Source: Bacteroidales bacterium
GTDB lineage: Bacteria; Bacteroidota; Bacteroidia; Bacteroidales; WCHB1-69
Reading direction: 5' to 3'
NCBI GenBank assembly: GCA_031266895.1
Contig: JAISAD010000002.1
Span: forward strand, 1-36,787
Length of the DNA: 36,787 bases
Shown: positions 26,207-35,993 of the stretch, piece after piece
How the letters are laid out: every line of letters starts with the position of its first letter
Numbering within the stretch: position 1 is the first letter of the stretch
The notes under the pieces: generated by a model
What the model was told of the DNA's origin: nothing
Databases searched by the model: none
What the model saw: the letters and a program-made list of their open reading frames with translations, nothing else
Made by a program: the position numbers and the translations under genes

Positions 26207-27805
26207 ATGGCTACTAAATATGTATTTGTGCTGGGAGGGGTAGTTTCCGGCCTGGGAAAAGGAATTACGGCTGCCTCGCTGGGCAGGCTGCTGAAATCAA
26301 GGGGCGTGAAGGTTACGATGCAAAAGCTGGATCCCTATCTGAATGTGGACCCCGGCACTATGAATCCTTACCAGCACGGCGAGGTTTTTGTTACCGAAGA
26401 TGGCGGGGAGACCGATCTTGATATCGGCCATTATGAGCGCTTTATTGACGAGAATCTGAATAAGTATTGCAATGTTACGGCAGGTAAGGTTTATTATTCG
26501 GTGATTGAGAATGAGCGCAACGGCGTTTATGCCGGCACAACGGTGCAGATGATTCCGCACGTTACCGATATGATTCAGGATAAAATCCGGCTTAATGCCC
26601 AGAGCAATGGCGCCGAGGTGGCTATTGTGGAGGTGGGCGGCACGGTGGGCGATTACGAGAGCCTGCCTTTTCTGGAGGCTATTCGACAGTTTTCGATAGA
26701 GGAGGGTGCCGCTAATTGCATGTATATTCATGTGGCGCTTATTCCTTTTATTACGCCCAGCAATGAGCTGAAGACGAAGCCGGCGCAGCATAGTGTGAAG
26801 GAGCTGCTCAGCATTGGCATTCAGCCCGATATTCTGGTGTGCCGCAGCGACCGCCCTCTGGAGATGGAGATTAAGCGGAAGCTGTCGCTTTTCTGCAATG
26901 TGAAGCCGGAAAATATTATTGAGAATATAAATATGCCTTCGCTTTACGAGATTCCCCTCGCGCTTGAGGAGAAGGGCCTGGCGCAGCGGGTGATTGAGCG
27001 CTTGAATCTTAGCTGCCGCGAGAAGGATTTGACGGACTGGCAGGAGATGGTGGATAAGAGCAGGAAGGCAGTTTCGGAGACTCATGTTGCGCTGGTGGGG
27101 AAGTATATAGAGCTGAAGGATGCTTATTTGAGTGTGGTGGAGGCGCTGAAGCATGCTTCTATTCACTGCCTGACGGAGCTGCATATCCACTGGTTCGATT
27201 CTGAAGATATTACGGAAAAAAACGCCGGCACGCTGCTCAAGAGTATGAATGGAGTTATAATTCCCGGCGGCTTTGGCTCCCGTGGCATTGAGGGTAAGGT
27301 GAATGCTGCCCGCTATGCCCGCGAAAATAATATTCCCTACCTGGGCCTTTGCCTGGGGATGCAGGTTGCTATTATTGAGTATATGCGCAATGTGGTTGGC
27401 CTGAAGGAGGCGCACAGCAAGGAGATTGATTCCGATACGCCGCATCCGGTTATTGATTTTTTGCCCGGGCAGAATGAGTACAGTATTCTCGGCGGTACTC
27501 TGCGCCTGGGGCAGTACCCTTGCAAGCTGAAGCCGGATACCAGGGCGTTTGAGGCCTATGGCTGCGATTCTATTTCGGAACGCCACCGCCACCGCTATGA
27601 GGTGAATAATGATTACAGGGCTATGCTGGAGGAGCACGGTATGATAGTGTGCGGCACTTCGCCCAATGGTAATATTGTGGAGATGGTCGAAATCCGGAAC
27701 CATCGCTGGTATATGGCCTGTCAGTTTCATCCTGAGTTTAAGTCGCGTCCCAACCGTCCGCATCCGCTCTTTTTCGGGTTTATCAAGGCGGCTATTGAGC
27801 AGTGA
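26207..27805 (+). CDS. pyrG: CTP synthase
   Basis: KYVFVLGGVVSGLGKGITAASLGRLLKSRG, QKLDPYLNVDPGTMNPYQHGEVFVTEDG; glutaminase GLCLGMQ. Confidence 0.98.
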   Translation: MATKYVFVLGGVVSGLGKGITAASLGRLLKSRGVKVTMQKLDPYLNVDPGTMNPYQHGEVFVTEDGGETDLDIGHYERFIDENLNKYCNVTAGKVYYSVIENERNGVYAGTTVQMIPHVTDMIQDKIRLNAQSNGAEVAIVEVGGTVGDYESLPFLEAIRQFSIEEGAANCMYIHVALIPFITPSNELKTKPAQHSVKELLSIGIQPDILVCRSDRPLEMEIKRKLSLFCNVKPENIIENINMPSLYEIPLALEEKGLAQRVIERLNLSCREKDLTDWQEMVDKSRKAVSETHVALVGKYIELKDAYLSVVEALKHASIHCLTELHIHWFDSEDITEKNAGTLLKSMNGVIIPGGFGSRGIEGKVNAARYARENNIPYLGLCLGMQVAIIEYMRNVVGLKEAHSKEIDSDTPHPVIDFLPGQNEYSILGGTLRLGQYPCKLKPDTRAFEAYGCDSISERHRHRYEVNNDYRAMLEEHGMIVCGTSPNGNIVEMVEIRNHRWYMACQFHPEFKSRPNRPHPLFFGFIKAAIEQ

Positions 27806-27928
27806 TTTTTTTTGTGCGACAGGTTGTTTTTAGAGTTTGGGAAAGTCAAGTTAAAAGTAAGTTTTAGAAGTTTTTTAAAGATGGAATTGATGAATAAGAG
27901 TTAGGATGTTTTTAGGGTAGAATACTTT

Positions 27929-28031
27929 GCTATCAGGAAATTTAGCGATTTTTCTAGCATGCCAAGATTCACGCAGTGCGTGAGCTTGACTTATTTCGGC
28001 ATGCTAGGTTACGCTAAATACCACTGATAGC
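27929..28031. repeat. Nested inverted-repeat element (multi-tier hairpin)
   Basis: GCTATCAG/CTGATAGC, ATTTAGCG/CGCTAAAT, CTAGCATGCC/GGCATGCTAG, TCACGC-AGT-GCGTGA: four stem tiers in correct nesting order. Confidence 0.85.
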
Positions 28032-28069
28032 GAGATATTGTTAAGTATCACGCTTTTTTTATTAAAATT

Positions 28070-28426
28070 ATGGGAATAGATTACAGCAGGCAAATGGGCA
28101 GGAAAATAGCTACGAAAGGAAGCAGGAAAAGTGTTATCAGAGTTATGGATATTGTGTATATGGAGAGTAGCGGCAATCTGATTACCATCTATTTGAAGGA
28201 TGGAGCAACAGATTATGATATTAAGCCGCTTCATGAGTTTGAGTCCGAGTTGTTTGATTATGGTTTTTTCAGGATACATTATCACACGCTTGTAAATGGG
28301 CGCTATGTCACGGGAACCGATGCAGGCGAAAGGGTGGTGATGTTGAAGGAAAAGAGACTGAAAATATCCAGGCGACGGCTGAAGGCATTCAATTTGTGGA
28401 TTTCGAGCAATCCGGTTACAGGGTAG
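28070..28426 (+). CDS. Stand-alone LytTR DNA-binding domain protein
   Basis: 118 aa; DIVYMESSGNLITIYLKDG...LHEFESELFDYGFFRIHYHTLVNGRYV...RLKISRRRLKAF. Confidence 0.8.
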   Translation: MGIDYSRQMGRKIATKGSRKSVIRVMDIVYMESSGNLITIYLKDGATDYDIKPLHEFESELFDYGFFRIHYHTLVNGRYVTGTDAGERVVMLKEKRLKISRRRLKAFNLWISSNPVTG

Positions 28427-28555
28427 TTTTGACCACTTACACTAGATTTTTGACCGTTTATCAAAAAATCTGCCCGTTTGGGGGTAGATAAAAATAGGCA
28501 TATTATTTTTGCGGCGTAAATTAATGTAATTTTTTAACTGAAAAAACGAATTAGA

Positions 28556-29041
28556 ATGAAAAAAGTAATTAGCATTGTGATAGTGGCAATAGCATTAGTG
28601 ACAATTTCCTGCAACAAGGAAACAACGGAAAAAACAGTTAGTAATGTCCTAACCGAACAAACCCAACCAACTGTAGAAAAAGCAAAACAGTTAGTATTTG
28701 AAATATGGTGGGATGAATGGGGGAGAAAGAAAAAAAATTGTGATGGAGCGGGGCTTTGCAATTTTCATATATCCCTCAGAATAGAGGAGATTAAAGAGGA
28801 GAATCATACTATTCTTTATTATGGTGATGACAATGAAGAAGGAAGGATGTATGCGGATATTTTGATAGACAATTATTTTCAATTTGATGAGGAAGGGACA
28901 GATTTCTACATTGATGAAGATTTGTACAGCCAAGACCAGTATGGACAATTGTATATGATTCCAGCGGGGCAATACAGGTTTAATAAAGGATTGGGCAAAC
29001 TTGGGGGCTATACTATTCCCGTTATTGCTGTTAAAAAATAA
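28556..29041 (+). CDS. Small lipoprotein, unknown function
   Basis: Signal MKKVISIVIVAIALVTISCNKE (lipobox ISC); TATTTTTG box at 28504-28511. Confidence 0.65.
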   Translation: MKKVISIVIVAIALVTISCNKETTEKTVSNVLTEQTQPTVEKAKQLVFEIWWDEWGRKKKNCDGAGLCNFHISLRIEEIKEENHTILYYGDDNEEGRMYADILIDNYFQFDEEGTDFYIDEDLYSQDQYGQLYMIPAGQYRFNKGLGKLGGYTIPVIAVKK

Positions 29042-29099
29042 AATTGAACAAAGTAATTGCAGGATGGTTACTTTGTTGTGTAAATTTCTTCTTTAAGTT

Positions 29100-29669
29100 A
29101 TGAGTACGAAATCTTTTATACTGGGAGTATCTCTAATATTGGCATTAGCCTGTACAAGTTGCATAGTCATTGAGATAAAGGCGCCAACAAGATACAGCGG
29201 TTTTGACCAATTAACCTCTCCAGAGAAAAACAGGGTTATGTTTATCACGGATACCGTACCATACAGCTATGGCGCCGATTCTGTTGTGTTTGCGATAACA
29301 GCAACACAATTAAAAACCTATATGAATCAATTTGACAGTTGTTTAATCTATTTTTGGAAACCTGATTGTGCTGCGCCCAATTGCAAATCTCCTGTCGCAG
29401 TTCAGGAGTATTGCCAAAGGAATAATATCCAATTTGTTCTGATCGGTGAAAATTATATTGCAGCAAAAAGTATGCTTGTCATGAGTTCGATATTGGAATA
29501 TCCAAAATTTGTAATCAATACTTTTCACTACGACGCAGACCTCCAACGTGTCTATAAGCGCAAGTTTAAACAGGAACTGTTTGGTGATTCGGAATATGAT
29601 AAAAATCCTTATGCCATATATTGGATTTACCGAAATGCTATATTCAGGAAGTTTTTTTTCGAGAATTAA
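29100..29669 (+). CDS. Lipoprotein, possibly thioredoxin-like
   Basis: LALACTSC lipobox; SCLIYFWKPDCAAPNCKSPVAVQEYCQRNNIQFVLIGENY resembles a Trx-fold start. Confidence 0.6.
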   Translation: MSTKSFILGVSLILALACTSCIVIEIKAPTRYSGFDQLTSPEKNRVMFITDTVPYSYGADSVVFAITATQLKTYMNQFDSCLIYFWKPDCAAPNCKSPVAVQEYCQRNNIQFVLIGENYIAAKSMLVMSSILEYPKFVINTFHYDADLQRVYKRKFKQELFGDSEYDKNPYAIYWIYRNAIFRKFFFEN

Positions 29670-29803
29670 ATCATTTTATGTAGCTTCCTGCTATTATGTC
29701 AAGGCGCCTAACTGTAATGGCATATTCTGCTTTTATATGAATATCACTAAGTGATTTTTTGTGTATTTTTGCCAATCAATACTAATTTAAAATAATAAAT
29801 ATT

Positions 29804-30067
29804 ATGTTTGCACATTCGGAAAATCGAAGGAAACCTTTAATTCCATTCTCTAAAATTCAACAGCATAAATACCTGTTTTTCGTCCTGTATGATTTATGGA
29901 TGGGAGTGGTTACCTGGCTGTTGTATGAAACATTTTTCACTTCAAGACCTCTGTTTTCATTGCGCAGCTTATTTTATTTAGTACTATTACTCTGGGGACA
30001 CTGTTTTGTTGCTGTTTTCATCTATGAAAAGATGCGCAAGAGGCATGAAAATAAAGGAGAAATATAA
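29804..30067 (+). CDS. Two-TM small membrane protein (paralog A)
   Basis: 87 aa; similar to the following ORF; TATTTTTG box at 29764-29771. Confidence 0.6.
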   Translation: MFAHSENRRKPLIPFSKIQQHKYLFFVLYDLWMGVVTWLLYETFFTSRPLFSLRSLFYLVLLLWGHCFVAVFIYEKMRKRHENKGEI

Positions 30068-30078
30068 TCTTAAATGTT

Positions 30079-30345
30079 ATGATTACACATTCGGAAAATC
30101 GAAAGAAAAAATTAAGGTCATCACTTTTTACACTGGCGCAAATAGAGCGACATAAGTATCTCTGGTTCTTTTGCATGGATTTGGGAATGGGGCTAACGGC
30201 ATGGCTGCTCACCAATTTGGTTTTTGATCCCAGGCCGCTCATGTCGTCCCGCAGCCTTCTGCAGCTGTTTATCACGCTGTGGCTGTTTTATCCGGCTGTT
30301 TTTTTTATGTATGAACAAATGAAGGCTAAAAGTCAAATTAAGTAA
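30079..30345 (+). CDS. Two-TM small membrane protein (paralog B)
   Basis: 88 aa; shares HSENRxK...I..HKYL.F..D..MG...WLL......RPL.S.RSL with paralog A. Confidence 0.6.
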   Translation: MITHSENRKKKLRSSLFTLAQIERHKYLWFFCMDLGMGLTAWLLTNLVFDPRPLMSSRSLLQLFITLWLFYPAVFFMYEQMKAKSQIK

Positions 30346-30354
30346 CGGCCGCTT

Positions 30355-30994
30355 GTGAAGAATAGCATAAATATGAAAAAATATCTGCTTTTGTGGGTTA
30401 TATGGCTTTTGGGCAGCTGGATTTACGCGCAGGAAAAAGTGCATTTTAAGCTTAATCTGGCTAAAGGGCAATCTTTTACGGTTGCTCAAACCGTAAAGAC
30501 CGGCAGCAGTCAGGAAATTAATGGACAAACAAGCACAACCGATATAATTGTCAAGGAAACCCATCAGTACAGCGTGGTAAAGGTAATGGATACTGAAATG
30601 GTTTTGAATATGCAGAAAACAGATTTTGAACTCTCTATGAACAGAGGCGGGGGCATGTTCAATAGCACAGTATCGCCGCAACAGGCAGACGACCTTAATC
30701 CGCTCAGTCCCGCCACTCAAATGGCTGCCATGCTCAACCGCTCTGTTACTGTTCACCTGTCGCCCGTGTCAGCTGTTTTTGCCCGAGTATGAAGAAGTTG
30801 CGAAAGCGATGCACAAAAAAGCAGGATTTTACAAGCTGGATTTCGATCTGTGCAAGGCCACTAATGAGCGGCATCAAGTAGCCGCCATTCCTACAATCAT
30901 CATTTTTAAGGAGGGGAAAGAGGTTAAACGCTATGTTGGCCTTACTTCAAAAGAGCGAATTATTGCTGATTTGAAAGTAATTGCAAATTATTGA
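30355..30994 (+). pseudogene. Remnant: N-terminal part of a DUF6263-like secreted protein joined out of frame to the C-terminal part of a thioredoxin
   Basis: 30355-30792 (frame 1) has signal peptide and DUF6263-like start. From ~30758 frame 2 reads CRPCQLFLPEYEEVAKAM...VAAIPTIIIFKEGKEVKRYVG, a thioredoxin body beginning at its active site. Confidence 0.55.
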
Positions 30995-31073
30995 AAGCAA
31001 TTTTTCTCCCGTTCATTGAAAATTTTAAAATTTTCCGTATTTTTGCTGTTCATTTTATCCAATGTATTAAGTC

Positions 31074-32921
31074 ATGAGAAAAATAGGATTTAAGTTGTTG
31101 CTAATTGTTGCAATACAGTTGCTTATGGTTAACTTTGTGCATCTTTATGCCCAAAAAATAAAAAGTGAAGAGGTGCCCGAAGAGGTAATGGATGCCTTCA
31201 ATGGCGAATATGCGGGAGTAAAAGTAATGTCGTGGATGCTTGATAGCAAGCAATATGTCGCAACCTTTAAGGATGATGGTTCGGTAGGGAAAGCGGTTTA
31301 TACCGCTGATGGCACATGGCTGCGCACCACTTACGATATTCCTAAGGCGGAGTTGCCGTCTGCTATTGAGCATTTTGTACTTACAACTTATGGTAAGGAC
31401 TACGGGATTTCGCTCTCCTGTCTGGAAGAGTTGCCTGATGCGCCGCTTCATTACTATATTGAAGTAAAGATGAGTGGAGTAGGGATGGAGGCTTCTCTCC
31501 TCACTTTCGATACGGAGGGGAAGTTGCTGACGCGCAAGGATGCTGAGAGTGTAGCCGTTAACAGCAGCTCCGAAGCGAAGCCGGACAGGCAGGGCAGCTC
31601 CGCATCAGACAAATCTGCTGCTTCCACCAGGCCGACTGCTACTGATAAGGGAAAACAGGCCTCTGCTAAAGGCGCTTCTGTATCCACTGCACCGGCACAG
31701 CGTACCGGTGGCACAGCCCAAAATGGAGTATATAGCGCTAAAACATCTACCGTTACTACGCAGCCCGTGACGACTAAAAGCAACACCTCTTCCGCTGCCA
31801 AGCCGACTGAAACACCTAAGACAACAACCTCTTCTTCGGCTAAAAAGCCAGCCGATACAAAACCGGAAACTGACAATGCTGCCAAAGTGCAGGCTCAAAA
31901 AGAGGAAAATATAGCCAAGGCTAAGGAAAAGGCAGAAAAGGAGGCCGCCGAAAAAGCCAAAGCAGAGGCAGCCGCCAAAGAAAAGGCTGAGAAAGAGGCT
32001 GCTAAGCAGGCAGAAAAAGAGCGCAAGAATGCTGTTACCGACCAGTACGGCAATGTGTCCGTGCCTCCTGACCAGGTTCCCGTGGCCGCAGCCAAAGCTT
32101 TGATCAAGAAAACATCAAGTAAGGAAGAGCTAAACTGGTTTAAGATTGACACGTTTTATGTGGCAAAATGTATTGTGCAATCCAGAAAAAATGAATTTTT
32201 CTTTACGAAGAGCGGAGAATGGGTAAAGACCTTAATCATATTGCCCGAAGAGGGCGTTACGGCGAATCCGTCGAAGCATCTCTCTACTTTCTACAAAGGG
32301 TACAAGTTTGTGAGCGCCATGAAAGAGCAAAATCCTTCAAAAAATGATATTTTGATGGTAGAAATCTATGAAAAGGAGAATATTAAGCAAAAACTGATAA
32401 CTACCGTGCTGTTCGATAAAACCGGCAAGCTGATTAGAAGCATTGACCCCAATTATCAATTGACAGGCGAAGAGGAGGAGTCGGAATCGGATAAAAAGCT
32501 GGAAAAATATTACGAGAAAATGGATATGAGCTTGCAGGAAGACCCCTCGAAAGGCATTCCGGCTAATATTGTAAACGCTTTCAAGGCCAAATATCCGAAA
32601 ATAACGGCTTTCACATGGGAGAGAGATGACGATGGCAACTATGTAGCCAACTGGTTTGGGGTTAAGGGTAAGGAGGCATGTGTTATCGGGCAGTCAGCCA
32701 ATGTGCTCGAAACCCACACGATGAGCAATATCGATAATCTTCCCATGACGATTCAAAGCTATATTAAGGAAAACTATAAAACCTATAAAGCCATTGAGTT
32801 TTACAATGTTAAGGCGCTATTGGAAAAAAACAGCTACTATAAGGTAGTGGTAGAATCTAAAAAAACAAAGGCATCTGAAGTGCTGTGGTTTACTACTACC
32901 GGACGTTTTATTGAAAGGTAG
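31074..32921 (+). CDS. Secreted protein with PepSY-like repeats separated by a low-complexity Ser/Thr/Ala/Lys/Glu linker
   Basis: Signal peptide; VPEEVMDAFNGEYAGVKVMSWMLD..., IPANIVNAFKAKYPKITAFTWERDDDGNYVANW; TATTTTTG at 31038-31045 with TTG 19 bp upstream. Confidence 0.75.
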   Translation: MRKIGFKLLLIVAIQLLMVNFVHLYAQKIKSEEVPEEVMDAFNGEYAGVKVMSWMLDSKQYVATFKDDGSVGKAVYTADGTWLRTTYDIPKAELPSAIEHFVLTTYGKDYGISLSCLEELPDAPLHYYIEVKMSGVGMEASLLTFDTEGKLLTRKDAESVAVNSSSEAKPDRQGSSASDKSAASTRPTATDKGKQASAKGASVSTAPAQRTGGTAQNGVYSAKTSTVTTQPVTTKSNTSSAAKPTETPKTTTSSSAKKPADTKPETDNAAKVQAQKEENIAKAKEKAEKEAAEKAKAEAAAKEKAEKEAAKQAEKERKNAVTDQYGNVSVPPDQVPVAAAKALIKKTSSKEELNWFKIDTFYVAKCIVQSRKNEFFFTKSGEWVKTLIILPEEGVTANPSKHLSTFYKGYKFVSAMKEQNPSKNDILMVEIYEKENIKQKLITTVLFDKTGKLIRSIDPNYQLTGEEEESESDKKLEKYYEKMDMSLQEDPSKGIPANIVNAFKAKYPKITAFTWERDDDGNYVANWFGVKGKEACVIGQSANVLETHTMSNIDNLPMTIQSYIKENYKTYKAIEFYNVKALLEKNSYYKVVVESKKTKASEVLWFTTTGRFIER

Positions 32922-32935
32922 AAAGGTTTTCCCAA

Positions 32936-35890
32936 TTATTTCACTAGCACCTCGTCAATAAAGATAAATGCCGGATATCCGGCGCCGGCATGCCATGCGG
33001 GCAAATCGCCATAATTTTCGGCTTTAATTCTAATGTAGCGTGCTTTGGCCTTTTTAGTAATCATAAAATCGGACGTGGCAGGCGTTTCATCGCTATCAGG
33101 ATAGGGATTTGCAAAAATGCCATAGTTTACATAATGCTCATTGTCATCCGATATTTCTACCGTCATATTTTTAGGGAACAGTATCCAGGAACGGGTATCC
33201 TGTAAAAATCCTGCGCCAATCTGTTCAACATCCTGTACCTTGCGCAAGTCTATAACAGCTTCAAAATCAGTGTCCTGGTAGCCTTGCCAGCCGCCTAGCC
33301 GCCAATTGACGCTGCCCCTAAGGTTGTCAATCAGGCCATCGGGGCCATCGGCGGTATATTGTGCATTATATTTGGATTTTAAGGCAATATCCCTGTTCTT
33401 TTCAAATTTGTAGTATTGGCTGCTAGCCAATTGGCTGCGCCCCCTTCCCAATTGATATGTAACAGCTTGTATTTCAGTATTTTCTTTAATTAAAACAGGC
33501 TGCTCATAACGCAAGGATTTTTGATTGGGAAATGAGCCATCTAAGGTATAATATATGAAATACGGGGCATCATTGCCCAATTTATTAGCCTCGTTTACCG
33601 AAAGCGACACGTACAAACTGTCTTTAAACGTGTGCAAAGCCGGCTCAAAAACAGGCGAAGTGAGCAATGTAGGCTCTACTTCGCTTTTCGGGCAAGATTC
33701 AGGTTCAGTAGCCCAACTTGCAGGCTTATTACTCATATTAAACTTCAAAACGCCCCCGTTTTTTATATCGTCGTAAGTTATATATGAGCGGTTTAGAGGC
33801 GTGCCGTTCAGCGTTGCCTCTTTGATGTAATAATTTTCGGGCGACTGATTTTCGCAAATTACCGTGAAAGTTTTGCCGTTTTCCAGTCGCATTGTTGCCT
33901 TGTCGAAAATGGGCGATCCGATAATATACTGATTATCGCCCGGACATACCGGATAGAAGCCCATAGCGCTAAAAACGTACCATGCCGACATCTGCCCGCA
34001 ATCTTCATTACCGCACAAGCCGTCAGGTTTTGAGGTGTATAGCTCCTGCATGATTTGGCGCACCAGTTGTTGCGTTTTATATGGTTTTCCTGCATAATTA
34101 TAGAGATAGGCGGCATGGTGGCTCGGCTCGTTTCCATGCGCATATTGTCCTATCAGTCCGGTAACATCTGCTTGATTGCGCCCTGTGGTGGCAGCTTGGG
34201 TATGAAAAAGCGAATCTAAAAACCGTTCAGCCTGCGCCTTGCTGCCCATGAGTGCGATATAGTTGGTAAAATCATGCGGCACGTATGTAGAGTATTGCCA
34301 CGAATTGCCTTCGGTAAAGTGGTTGTTGATTTCGGTGGGAGCAAAGGGTTGCATAAAGCTGCCATTAATAATAGGATGCATAAAGCCGGCGCTATCCATC
34401 AGGTTTTTGTAAAATTGACAGCGATAGATAAATTCATCGTAAGCCTGCTGATTGCCGATGGCTTTCGCAAATTGAGCAATACACCAGTCGTCATACGCAT
34501 ACTCCAGTGTTTTGGAAACCGACTCATGCTCCTTGTCGGCAGGGATAAATCCGTAGCGGGCATACTCGAGCCGTCCCAGCTTAGGCAAATTAGCGCTATA
34601 AATCATGGCTTTAAGTATCTTTTCTTTTTCGGCCTGCGTATAATCGTCTAAAATGCCCTTGCGGCAGGCATCATAAATTACCGAAACGGAGTGGTAGCCA
34701 ATCATGCACCATGTTTCAAAAGCCGAAAGCTCCCAAACAGTAAGCATGCCGCCCTGCTCGTAGTGGCGCATAAAAGTGTAAACAAAATCGCGGGTACGTG
34801 CGCGATCAATCAGAGCGAGTAGCGGATGCAGTGCGCGGTAAGTATCCCACAGCGAAAAGACGGTGTAAATATTATGATCGTGGCTTTTATGAATCTTGCC
34901 ATCCATGCCCATATAGGATCCATCTATGTTGTTAAATATATAGGGAGATGTAAAGCAATGATACAAAGCTGTATAAAAAATCCTTTTCTGCTCTTCGGTG
35001 CCGCCTTCAACACCGATTTTGCTTAATTCATAATTCCAGCACTGTTGCGCATGCTGCTTTATCTTCTCAAAATTAAAACCCTTAATTTCCGCCTGATTTT
35101 TTTCGGCATATTCATAATTATCAATGCCCGAAACGGCTACTTTCAATATTACATTCCTGCAATTTTCAGCAAAATAGATGATCGCCTTGCAGTTTTCTCC
35201 CTCAATTTCGCTGTTGGCCGCGGGCGTTAACTTATCGTCAAGATAAAACTCCACTTTTTCAATCGGCTGCGAAAAGAGAATCGAGAAACTCAATTTTTGA
35301 TGAGTATTCCATGCGGAAGAGTTGCGGACGCCGCTGATTTTAGCCTGTTTCTTATCGTATATAATCTTGCTGTACAAAACTTTATCTCGATGCTGCAAAT
35401 CCAGAATTACGCCTCTTGCCTTTTTCCCTGCTGGAAAGGTGTAGCGATGTACGCCCACCCGCTCTGAGGCAGTCAGTTCTGCCCTGATTTTTATTTTGGG
35501 CAGCCAAACCGCATAATAGCCGGGTGCAGCTGTTTCGTCCGCATGGCTGAACGGTTGCGCATATTCGCTATTAATTACTGACGGCATGCCGGTGAAAGGC
35601 ATCAGCAGCACATCGCCATAGTCAGAGCAGCCCGTACCGCTCAGGTGAGTATGCGAAAAGCCATAGAGCAGGCTATCGGAGTAGTGGTAGGCCGAACAAC
35701 CATCCCAGCCATCAAGGCGTGTGTCGGGGCTTACCTGCACGCCTCCAAAAGGCACAAGCGCCCCAGGAAAGGTGTGGCCGTGAAAATCGGTTCCGACAAA
35801 AGGATTTACATAATTTACAGGAGCTTGCTGCGCCCAGGCAGCGCTTCCAAACAGGGCAAAAACAACTAAGATAAAGATCTTTTTTCGCAT
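32936..35890 (-). CDS. GH92 family glycosyl hydrolase (alpha-mannosidase-like)
   Basis: VNPFVGTDFHGHTFPGALVPFGGVQVSPDT, SLWDTYRALHPLL, GNEPSHHAAYLYNYAGKPYKTQ, GLCGNEDCGQMSAWYVFSAMGFYPVCPG. Confidence 0.93.
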   Translation of the reverse strand: MRKKIFILVVFALFGSAAWAQQAPVNYVNPFVGTDFHGHTFPGALVPFGGVQVSPDTRLDGWDGCSAYHYSDSLLYGFSHTHLSGTGCSDYGDVLLMPFTGMPSVINSEYAQPFSHADETAAPGYYAVWLPKIKIRAELTASERVGVHRYTFPAGKKARGVILDLQHRDKVLYSKIIYDKKQAKISGVRNSSAWNTHQKLSFSILFSQPIEKVEFYLDDKLTPAANSEIEGENCKAIIYFAENCRNVILKVAVSGIDNYEYAEKNQAEIKGFNFEKIKQHAQQCWNYELSKIGVEGGTEEQKRIFYTALYHCFTSPYIFNNIDGSYMGMDGKIHKSHDHNIYTVFSLWDTYRALHPLLALIDRARTRDFVYTFMRHYEQGGMLTVWELSAFETWCMIGYHSVSVIYDACRKGILDDYTQAEKEKILKAMIYSANLPKLGRLEYARYGFIPADKEHESVSKTLEYAYDDWCIAQFAKAIGNQQAYDEFIYRCQFYKNLMDSAGFMHPIINGSFMQPFAPTEINNHFTEGNSWQYSTYVPHDFTNYIALMGSKAQAERFLDSLFHTQAATTGRNQADVTGLIGQYAHGNEPSHHAAYLYNYAGKPYKTQQLVRQIMQELYTSKPDGLCGNEDCGQMSAWYVFSAMGFYPVCPGDNQYIIGSPIFDKATMRLENGKTFTVICENQSPENYYIKEATLNGTPLNRSYITYDDIKNGGVLKFNMSNKPASWATEPESCPKSEVEPTLLTSPVFEPALHTFKDSLYVSLSVNEANKLGNDAPYFIYYTLDGSFPNQKSLRYEQPVLIKENTEIQAVTYQLGRGRSQLASSQYYKFEKNRDIALKSKYNAQYTADGPDGLIDNLRGSVNWRLGGWQGYQDTDFEAVIDLRKVQDVEQIGAGFLQDTRSWILFPKNMTVEISDDNEHYVNYGIFANPYPDSDETPATSDFMITKKAKARYIRIKAENYGDLPAWHAGAGYPAFIFIDEVLVK

Positions 35891-35993
35891 ACGGTTATCG
35901 TTAAATCAGAATTTAATTTTTAAGCGTGCAAAGTTACAAAAGTTTTTCCTATTTTTGCACTTTAAATCAAAACAACTATTAAAAACCGATTTT

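Noticed and set aside
26297-27763. 488-aa minus-strand ORF
   Set aside because: Fully antisense to pyrG; artefact of codon bias.
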